DNA from: Tanypteryx hageni
Taxonomy: Eukaryota > Arthropoda > Insecta > Odonata > Petaluridae
Direction of reading: 5' to 3'
Assembly: GCA_028673005.1 (NCBI GenBank)
Contig: CM054112.1
Span: forward strand, 28,126,124 to 28,190,123
DNA: 64,000 nucleotides
The number at the start of each line of letters is the position of its first letter. Within the stretch, counting starts at the first letter, position 1. The notes beneath the pieces are model-generated. The model had not been told where the DNA came from. It made no database searches and worked only from the letters and a program-made list of their open reading frames with translations. A program made the position numbers and the translations under genes. Below are positions 55,386-64,000 of this stretch, piece by piece.

Positions 55386-58300
55386 AAGAATGTATTTGGA
55401 AACTCTGTTTACTCCGACATGGAGTACACCTTTCCATACATGTTTTTTAAATGTTTAAATTGTGCAGATCATTAGTAGAGCTTGGTTCATCACTAACATG
55501 TAATTAAAACAAGTTTCAAAACTAAAATTTTACTATACCCTCATAACAGATTATCATTAGTTCAAATCCCTATGTATTATTCATACAATATGCCCAAGAT
55601 CTGTATGCCCTCTTGTAGGTGTACAAATTTCAGGCAGGATTAGAAAAAATGCAACTGCAAACTCCTTTATTTTATAACCTAGGTATATACGGTTCATTAA
55701 TTTGTCTTGGCCAAGATTTATCCATGAAGAACCACCAAGAGAGAAAATTATGCCATACCAACCATTTCTCCTCAACGACTGAATTAATGTAAACTCCAAT
55801 TCCAAGTCAAAGGAAATTTTGTACCTAATGGAACTATGTGCAAGTAATTCTTCAAAGGATAAGTAAATCTGTTTGGCACTTTTCTGGTCAATATTTGTTT
55901 CCAAACAAGAGAAGTAAATGCAAACATAGATATGCTAGCAAACATATTAAGTAGCAGTTAGCAGTAAACAAGTGCTATCTCAAATAAATGACTTTCTTCA
56001 TGTTGACCTAACTATGTTGCTGATAAACTACATGAACACATAGCCTTTTATATAAATCCAAATTTTATTACCCATAATTAAAAAGTTTGTCATTGAATCT
56101 TTTGCTTCCTTTTTCATACTTTTTAATGAATAAAAACTGAATGGATTAATAAATTACTTATCAAGTATGGGTGAGCCCAGAACATAGGCAAAAATTCATT
56201 GGTGTAAAGCTTCATGCCCAATCCCTCAAGCTTGATTCCATTCATTTATATATTATTTTATCAATACAATTTTAAAGTTTTCACTATTAAGTCCATGTTA
56301 TTATAATAAAGGTGAGTCACTCATTTTTCAACACTAGGGCTTTCATACTTTAGGACTTGACTTTCATTTATGCAGATTTGAAAGTTAAGCTGTTGTACAA
56401 GCAAATGAAATGTGAGGTATACATAATTTTATGCCAGCTTGACTTACACTGCTATGACAGTTTCCAAAACTTCGCCATCTATCCTTCTTAAATCTCTATT
56501 ATGTTACAGACAAAGTTAGTTTCAATATCACTTCCTGGGAATTGCTGTTCACAGGTTAGATATTTCAGAAGAGGACCTTATTCCAACATTAATATGGCCA
56601 TAAAAGTTGTTTATTTTCAGGTAGCATAAAAGCCTGAATATAAAAAATTTAATGGTTGATGATTTGTAAAAAAATAGCAAGTAGCACATTTATTTAAAAT
56701 TGTTTATTAGTGTATGTAAATGATGATGATGATTCCTATTTACAATGAAATGATAAAATTTTTACAAATGCTACAGCATCCACTGAGACCCACATGAAAC
56801 ATAAAAACAAAAGAGTTTAGAGCTCTCGAAGAGGACATAAAAGGTGCTTCATTGTGAAAAAACAATGGGATTTTTTTTAATATGACCTCTTAAATGTCCT
56901 CTTCAAAATAAAAGTACCCACTCATTTACGTTGAATTATAATGATCTTTAGTGGAAATTGCCACAAAAATATATACTTCTCTCATACCCTTAGTTCTAGG
57001 TTTGAGCATCAAATATACGAGGAACAAAACATTTGTCTTTTAAATGATAAAATCAATGTGAATTTGTACAGCCATACCATGAACTGGTATGATGACTCTT
57101 TACACAATTATCAAAATATCCTCGAAAACATTAACAGAATCATGTGGATTACATAGCAAAACATTGTATGAGGGAAGACAGGATGCATCGGTGGAGATAA
57201 AATGGGGTAGCATGGGAAATGTGGAAAGACACATCCTAGGGAATGTAATATGATAAGAATAAGAGGAAATGGAACCCTGAGTATTTGAAGCTACCAAGCT
57301 TCACATTGCAGATCTGTTGACTTTATCTATAGATACATACATTGTTATCTTAATGGAATAAACAATTCCAGTAAGATATTATAAAAAATTTGCTAAACTT
57401 CTATAATCATAGTCACCCATGATATTCTATTTTTACAAAATATCTGAATATTATTGTGGTAAGAGGAATAGCACCAATGGTTTGATTAAATATGATTACA
57501 ATGCACATACATTAAACTGTAAAACATAATGCCATTAAGAAATGTATATTCTCCATTTGAGCAGAGCTCAAATTTAAAATTGATAATAATTACAGTAACT
57601 TCCAAATAGTAAATTTAGAGTTAATGAATGAAAAAATATTAACGATTTTTTTGTTTTTGTTACTTTAATGTCAACTGAATCTAAAAATTCGAACTTATTC
57701 AATAAAATGGCAGTTTGATCGGTGGGTTATTGCACTGAAGAAGAAAACCAAAGGTTGCCAACCATAACATACACTTCTCATTGAAAATACAAATACCTCA
57801 TTTGTCAGCTTTTGGACATTGTAAAACGGAGGTACCTTTTTCGCAACAAATGCAATATAAAATTTGAGCATTACTTTTAACTTTCTGAAGACAAATATTG
57901 TTCCAGAAACAATATCTCGCGATTATTGTGATGCTACTTTAGTGAGAAATAAATAGTTAATATAATTAAATATGTAATATCCAAACATTTTTCAAAATAA
58001 ATTTCCTAAGAATCCACTTCAGTCCCATTAAATTTGGAAATACTGGAAGTATCAGGAATGGAGAATCAATTCAGTATACCATACGCTACTAATAAGTAGC
58101 AAAATAACCAAGAACAAAGAACCTTAACTGCCAAAACAATTTTCGTAGCAAACGTTGATCGGTCAATAAAGATATGTACACTCCTTTTTACCACAGCTTT
58201 CACTTAAAAGTAACGCATTTCAGGCGCTCATTTAATTTTAAAAATGTATATTTTAATGAGATATTAAAGTAATGTAAATGGTCTCTAAAAGTGACGATCG

Positions 58301-58428
58301 ATAAGGATTGACTTGCTAATACGTCCCGTAACAAAAAATCCATGACTTAACCGAATTAATTTCCTTATATATACTCACAACCACACTTGGTCCACGACAG
58401 GGGTGTAAAAATACAACATGAAAAACAG
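55386..58428. other. Intergenic sequence between convergent genes, with the - gene's 3' UTR
   Basis: AT-rich. The 107-residue frame at 55904-55581 (-) is unrecognised and has no supporting context. Candidate polyA signals for the minus-strand gene (TTTATT on +) lie at 56689-56694 and nearby, which would imply a long 3' UTR. No repeats stood out. Confidence 0.4.
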
Positions 58429-59271
58429 TCAAGGAACCACATTGGCTCTCTGTTTTAATCCGATTCGCGTTTTGGGAGTTGAAGCCGTCCCTTTCAAAGA
58501 TGCAAGCACGACACTAGCGCCACTCGCCGTAGCTGAAAGAGTCGTAACTCCCGGCACAAGAGGAACGCGGGGATCCTGAGGATGGGTATGGGTGCACGAA
58601 GACACTTTCCTCTGCGGTTTGGATATCTGCGTCGTCGACAACCCGGACACGGGATATTTCTTGCTCGGAGAAACGCTGTAAGAATGCTTAGATGATTTCG
58701 CGAAAGCTGCCAAATTCGTGCTGCAACTCCCAACTGGCCCGTTCGAAGTGACAGCGCCACCGATTTTTAGGTCAGAGAGATGTCCGCGAGATATCTTCGG
58801 CTTGTGGCTTTCCTGAATGGATGGCGTAGGAGACTGCAACAGGGAGGACGACGAAGGACTGGGTCGAGGATCTCCTTCGACCATAGATGGTGCAGGAATG
58901 GAGCCATCAGGTTGAGCCGCGTTAGTCCCTCCGGGGGCCATAGCACTTTCCATGTGCCACGACACCGGCCTGACCTTATGCCGCTGCGATTCGCCGTCTG
59001 AAACGAACGCCGTTCCCTCTCCCTCCCTTAGCCCGGGATGCGCCACGAACGCGTTCGTCTGCTTAAGTAGGGAGCGGTCGTTGCACAGTGCCGATATCAG
59101 GGGCAGGTCGAGGTTCTTGCTCTTCTCGCGTAGAGTGCGTATGTCCAGCATGCCGTCTGCCTTCTTGGCCTCTTCGGAAGACGAAGAGGAAGGAGACTGC
59201 TGGGGCGCTGGCACTGAATGAGATGTTTCCGGTGCCGGTGTGCCATTTACTGCCACATTGCTAGTGTTGAT
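58429..59271 (-). CDS. PPPY scaffold protein, terminal exon
   Basis: The C-terminal 280 residues. The acceptor cattacctccag|ATC is at 59271 (phase 0), and TGA at 58431-58429 follows ...RANVVP. The start is set by the splice site; the apparent initiator in the frame is GTG and not a real start. The exon opens INTSNVAVNG. A compact block around 59150-59050 (LDIRTLREKSKNLDLPLIS, then ALCNDRSLLKQTNAF) is non-repetitive and probably the most conserved segment; the rest is Ser/Pro-rich. A few-residue stretch VRPVSWHMESA follows. I infer it belongs with the two exons upstream. I am reminded of the C-terminus of Expanded-type FERM proteins but cannot verify it. Confidence 0.8.
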   Translation of the reverse strand: MNTSNVAVNGTPAPETSHSVPAPQQSPSSSSSEEAKKADGMLDIRTLREKSKNLDLPLISALCNDRSLLKQTNAFVAHPGLREGEGTAFVSDGESQRHKVRPVSWHMESAMAPGGTNAAQPDGSIPAPSMVEGDPRPSPSSSSLLQSPTPSIQESHKPKISRGHLSDLKIGGAVTSNGPVGSCSTNLAAFAKSSKHSYSVSPSKKYPVSGLSTTQISKPQRKVSSCTHTHPQDPRVPLVPGVTTLSATASGASVVLASLKGTASTPKTRIGLKQRANVVP

Positions 59272-59849
59272 CTGGAGGTAATGAGAGGCAAAAGAAAGTT
59301 AGCTTTGATCATTTTTTCAAATATCGTTTTTAAGGAACGGAGCTTTTGGTCTTTGAAATTTTTTTTATTTTAACGTAATGTTTTTATGCCCAGGGCAGAT
59401 TTCGTCAACTGATGCTCATATAGAGGCTATAAGGACGGAGTACGAAGGTTAGCGGCTTCATCCTGTGCCCCTTCTAGGATTCCCTGTTCGCTTCGCTTAT
59501 TATACAACTATCCTCAATACTTTGAAAATCACAGCTAATTATATAAAGTAGCTAACGATTTTGATGACAAAAATCAACCAAATATTTATCTCTAACGCAT
59601 ATGAAAGCAGTTATTATTAAAAAATAAACGTTTTTCAAAATGAAAGTATATAAGTTTTTAAGATCACTGGATGCTAAACTTATTACGACACGTAGCAGAA
59701 AATCCAAGTGGTCATTGATAAATAAAATTTACTAAATACACACAAATAGATCTCTAAATTATTTATGAAATGTGATGTTTTCCAAAAATATTCCATACAC
59801 GACCATTATTATTCACTTCGTTACGTTTTTTTTACACGTAAGAACTCAC
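59272..59849 (-). other. 578-bp intron of the PPPY protein gene
   Basis: Donor TCG|GTGAGT at 59849, acceptor CCTCCAG at 59272. AT-rich, no repeats seen. Confidence 0.8.
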
Positions 59850-62392
59850 CGAGGGGTCGTAAGGAGGTGGCGGTGGAAGTCTGTAATACTGCCTTCCAGT
59901 TATCGTTCCCTGCTGCTTGTCGATATTCAAAATGTTATCGTCAGATCTGGTCCGCCCGAACTCAAGATGTCCAGCAAGGGTCGGGAGGGTCGGTATGCTC
60001 ACTTGCATGAATTCCCCGCCACCCTTCGTCATTGGCGGAGGGGGCGGAGGAGGAGTGTGCTGTTGCTGCTGCTGTTGTTGTTCGAACACCCCGCGCGTCA
60101 GGTTTTGAGTGGATGCGGAATAAAAAGAGTAAGCGGGCGCGGGCGTTAGGGCCAGGCTCTGAGTGGAAAGGAAGGGCCTGAGGCCCGGGAAAGGGGCCAT
60201 CTCCGATAGGTACGAATTTACGGTAGAGTTCGTGGAAGTTGACGCGGACGAACCTCCTCCGCAGGAAAGATTCTGATTGGAAGCATACTTTGGAGCCGTG
60301 ACTATCCTGTGCTGGGAGTATGGAAGACCGTTGGCAGGATGGTGGACCGGTAAGCCGTAAGTGCCGGCAACCGTGCCTCCGGATACGTTCGGCGTGCTTC
60401 GGTAGAGGATCCCGGACTTGGTGGGACCACGGTAGGGCGGAGGAGGCGGTTGGATGACCGTGGGGAATCCACCGTGAAAATGGTGATGATGGTGGTGGGA
60501 GTTGTACTGTTGTTGCTGCTGAAGGTGAGCCATGAGGGTCGACCCTTGCTTGGCGTCCATGTATTCCTGCTTGCTAAGAGCGGGATCCTTCATTGGATAT
60601 ATCACGTAATCCACGTCCGAATATAGCTGCTGTTTGTACTGTTCGATCTGGCTCTGCGTCACCTGGTTGGTGTAAACGGTGGCCAGCGATGGCTGAGGTG
60701 CGGCGGGAGAAGTGGTGCCCGGGCTACCTCCGTTGTGCGACACCGCGTGGTGTGCCATGCACGGGGCGTGATGGTGGTGGTGGTGATGGTGCCGGTGGTG
60801 CCTGTGCGCCACTCCGCACGACGGAGGTCCGCACAGGTAGGTCGCCTGCTGCCTCGATTGGTGAGCCATTAGCGGAGAAGGGAGAGGTGACACCACGGGC
60901 GACACTGGATGCGCCCGCGATACTTGATGGGACTTCTTAGGGGACTGGATGGTTCCGCGCAGGAGGGCACTCCTCTGCTTGTGGTGCTGCTGGTGGTGGT
61001 GATGGTTGTGGCGATGGTTGGCTATGACCTTGGACGCGTGGACGTCGAGATAGTTGTTGGGACCTATCACGGGCAAGATGGGAGAATGTACGGATGTGGT
61101 CACCGTGGGCTTCATTTTCGCCGCCAGCTCTTCCGCGCACCCCGTGCTGCCCATGGACAGGTGCCTGTGCGGCGACGTGTGGTGCTGAACGGCCAGCCCT
61201 CGCGCCACCACCGGCGAGGGAAGCAGCTGCGGTGGCCTCGGATGCACCGCTGGAGGATGGGTCCTGGCGTCGCCCGGGGGATAAGCCCGCAGCTGCTGCT
61301 GGGCAGCGGTGGGCGCGGCGAAGCTCGGAGAGGCCGCTGAGGGCGCGGTGCTGGTGTGCGCCGTAAGGATGTTGATATGAGGCCTGGTGGTGATGAATCG
61401 AGCGTTCGCCTCGGAAGTGGCCATCGAGGTGACCGGCGGGGGCGGAGGAGGGGGGCGGGGCGAGAACGAGGGCCTCACCACCATACGCCCGTCAGTTTCG
61501 TCCGCGGCCTGCGTTATAGTGGTCACGCACCCCATCGAGATTGACCTGGGAGCGCGTTCTAAGTACACGTAACCCCCGACTTTGGCGCCGCTACTCTCGT
61601 CCCTGGGAGGGGGCGGAGGAGGAATCGGGGAGGATGCCAGGAAAGAGTCCGAATCGTTCGACATGGAGGTGATGGGTCTCAGGGGAAGGCGCACGTAATC
61701 GCTGTCGGTGTCCAATGTGGAGCTGACGGTGCTCCTTCGTCTGGGAGGACAGCCGTACGAGTGCGCGCTCTGCACCGAGTAATCCAGGTTCTGTATCTCT
61801 TGGGAGGAAGTTGGGATATCCTTCGACTTTTCCTCGATCTCCTTCTGGTCCGTTCCTTTGACATCTCCCTCGCTCGCGTCCGCCGCGAGCGAACCGGTGA
61901 ATTCGGAGCTGCAGTTCCCCACTTCGCCGGGGGAACTGCTCACGCTGTTCTGCGCCGTGTGGCCGAAGCCGATTTCGGAACCCGTGCTGCACGTCCCGAC
62001 AGATAGATCGGAGGCCGTCCTGATGTGGGGATGGGTGACTATTTGACCTGACCCGGGTGAAGCTCTCCTGTTTTGATGTCTGTGAGGGGTCGCCCTACCG
62101 TGGCAGTTGGGAGACGTCGGAGCTCCCGTGGACGACCTCGCCAACGAGAGCAGGGAGTGACCGCTTCGCTGCGAGCAAGAACTGTGGGCGCTCCCGGCCC
62201 TCGTTGGAGCGGGTGTCGTGCTCGTCGCCTCGGCCGCGGCGGACGACCCGGATGGATTGACCACCGTGGAGCAGGAGCTGGAGCACTGGCTGCCGTCTGT
62301 TGGCGGTGTGGGCGCGCCGCTGGTCTTTCGCAGCGGCGCGCCGCTGTTGGTCTCACCTTCCTTCCCATTCTCTCCGCTCTCCAATATACCAT
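59850..62392 (-). CDS. PPPY scaffold protein, large internal exon
   Basis: 2,543 bp, open throughout, GC-rich against AT-rich introns. Acceptor cttttacag|AT at 62392: G from the previous exon plus AT gives Asp. Donor at 59850 after a whole codon. About 848 residues of low-complexity protein with Ser/Thr-rich N-terminal parts, STLDTDSDYVRLPL, poly-Pro runs (PPPPPPRDE, RPPPPPPPVT), His tracts (around 61000, 60780 and 60485), Gln tracts (60515, 60065), SDVDYVIYPMKDPALS (near 60600), RSTPNV, ASNQNLS and ASTQNL motifs. Two PPPPPY sequences (about 60431-60448 and 59860-59877) could bind WW domains. The layout suits an adaptor of Hippo-type or junctional signalling (Expanded, Pez and relatives carry PPxY after a FERM domain), but no FERM domain is in the window. 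Identity is inference. Confidence 0.85.
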
Positions 62393-63512
62393 CTGTAAAA
62401 GAAGATGAAGAATGTGATGGTGGTGCCAAGCGCCGAAACCTAGGTCACACTGTTGTAAGCTTTTTATTTAAGTTTAATTAAACCACGTTATTCTGAAACA
62501 AATTTTGTTCTCTTTCCTGTACAACGGAATTCCACACAGCCACGGCTAGCTTAGTGATTTATAATTTATGATAACTAGAAAATTTCAGTATTTTCCTAGG
62601 TTTGAGTTAAAGGAGTTCGACTTTGCTAGACTAATTCGACTTTGACTGATATTGCTGTAATTATATAAGCCGATAACATCTAACGGAGTGATTTACCGTA
62701 AGTCTTAGGGTATTCAATCCGGTCGTATTTATCTTCAATGTATCAAAGTTACATTATTAATTTGCCTAAACTCGCTGTTTTCCTCATTTCTTAAAGCTTG
62801 AGCTACAAAGTTGAAACGATACAAATATTAATACAATTTCATCTTTTATCATCAGTAAACCTGATGCAAATGAGATATTTATAACCTAATAGCTGGGCGG
62901 TTGTGTAGTAAAAAATCTTATTATTCACAGGGCGATTATAAAATAGTATATTTTTTATGTTATTCCGTTGACCATATTCTACAACTGATTAATTTATTGA
63001 CGATGTTTAATAATTATCTGTAATACTAATGTAGTATTGTAAAAATCGACAACTATGAACGCAATTTATATTAATATTTTGATTTATCTATAAATTACTA
63101 TCGATCTCTACTCACTCCCTGAACTCCGAAGCCTAGACTTTACTTAGAGATAAAACGTTGATTACATGAATAGGCATTTAAAACAGTCAAAGATCATTTA
63201 TTATTCTACTCAATTTTGTGAAGGTGAATGTTTTATGCATCATACGTCTCGTCATAAATCAGAAGATGATATTTTTTCCCACATCTCATACATTAACCGG
63301 GGGAATACGACAATCGGTTATAACAAAGCGAATTCGCCAGTTCTTCGAATGTCCTTACGATTTAGTTCTGTCGTATTTCAATTTTTTCACATAAACTCGT
63401 TTCGGGAAATCTTGGGCCGAAAACTTGGGCGATGATTTGAAACAGAATTTGAGACAGAATTTCGCGAAGATGACACACGGGAATCGGCGATGACTTCCGG
63501 AAGTTTGTTTAC
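62393..63512 (-). other. 1.1-kb intron of the PPPY protein gene
   Basis: Donor CAAG|GTAAAC at 63512, acceptor TTTTACAG at 62393. AT-rich with no recognisable repeats; open frames here are intronic. Confidence 0.75.
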
Positions 63513-63656
63513 CTTGCGAGTCGGCGGATGGTGCGGGCGAGGGCGATGTGGGCGGAGGAATGGGCGAATCTTCTCCGTCCCTTAAGTGAGCCAAGGCCAG
63601 AGATTCCACGGAGGGCGCAGGCGGCGAGTTGATCATTATCTCCATTTCCAGATCGT
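63513..63656 (-). CDS. PPPY scaffold protein, first exon in window
   Basis: 144 bp: two bases of a split codon, 47 codons, then one base (G) that makes Asp with the next exon. Acceptor ctctgcag|AC at 63656. Encodes DDLEMEIMINSPPAPSVESL, then ALAHLRDGEDSPIPPP and ends SADSQ. The phase match with 62392 and the like composition tie it to the following exon. The frame enters from an upstream exon beyond 64000 (the ATG inside is unlikely to be the start), so the N-terminal domains are missing from view. Confidence 0.75.
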
Positions 63657-64000
63657 CTGCAGAGCGTAAAAAATATAAATATAAACGTCATATGATGATC
63701 AAAACCAAGCTAAAAATTTTAACAATGCAGAATTTTGAGAGGTGACTAAATTATCTTCAACTAATCTAATCGAGAGAAATTTTTCTTGCTTCCTAATTAA
63801 TATCAACTTTCCGTTAAAATAAATAACAAACCAGGTATCTAAAAAATCGCACAATTGAAAGATATTCTGACTAAGAAATCTGTATTATAGTATACAAGAT
63901 ATGTTAACGTAAAAACAATCTAGTAAAAGAAGTTAGTAAATAAACTTTCATTTTCGCTGTATTTAATATTTTAAAATAATTAACTTCGGAGTAAATTCCG
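63657..64000 (-). other. Intron continuing beyond the window
   Basis: AT-rich sequence upstream of the 63656 acceptor; nothing recognised. Confidence 0.6.

Noticed and set aside
55581..55904. 107-residue - strand frame in the intergenic spacer
   Set aside because: No motif, signal peptide, splice context or repeat similarity that I could recognise; length is compatible with chance.
60593..62481. Several + strand open frames of 60-140 residues
   Set aside because: They lie opposite the large - strand exon, are rich in Gly/Arg/Trp from antisense Pro/His codons, and have no splice or start context.

Overview
This is AT-rich nuclear DNA from an animal, almost certainly an arthropod and probably an insect with a large, transposon-rich genome. 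I infer this from split genes with GT-AG introns, an SLC3A2/CD98hc-like gene, and a transposon mix (mariner, Tigger/pogo, hAT, piggyBac, Helitron, Penelope-like elements, APE-type LINEs) typical of arthropods. There is no prokaryotic gene organisation.

Two host genes converge. (1) On the + strand, the C-terminal half of a 4F2 heavy-chain-like (SLC3A2/CD98hc) gene is carried by three exons: 10310-10786, 16028-16284 and 52894-53134. The splice phases agree (0, then 2). The introns are about 5.2 kb and 36.6 kb, and the N-terminal exons lie before the window. (2) On the - strand, three exons (63656-63513, 62392-59850, 59271-58429) encode the last ~1,175 residues of a low-complexity scaffold protein with His, Gln and Pro tracts and two PPPY motifs. 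An Expanded/FERM-family identity is possible but unproven.

Nearly everything else is mobile DNA. 1-10309 holds MITEs with clean target-site duplications, a broken mariner, and a Tigger transposase split by a 2.6-kb hAT element with an 8-bp TSD. 10787-16027 (intron) holds a broken piggyBac interrupted by a long-TIR IS630/Tc1-type element, plus Helitron-derived tandem repeats. 16285-52893 (intron) holds several Tigger remnants, a 1.5-kb foldback with Helitron-like tips, two more Helitron-like units, a 3-kb hAT, a LINE with a mariner inside its reverse transcriptase, and a Penelope-like cluster. That cluster contains one intact 929-codon RT/GIY-YIG gene, a tandem truncated copy and an inverted truncated copy. 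A tRNA-like gene at 48294-48364 sits just before another hAT-like relic, and a further mariner lies at 50682-51987.

The most interesting material is the Penelope-like group. Its terminal repeats carry hammerhead-ribozyme-like cores and occur as tandem, inverted and solo palindromic arrangements next to (TA)n tracts. Next is the foldback whose two tips both resemble Helitron 3' ends. I found no CRISPR array, operon or wholly new gene system; the window reads as a gene whose introns have been repeatedly colonised.
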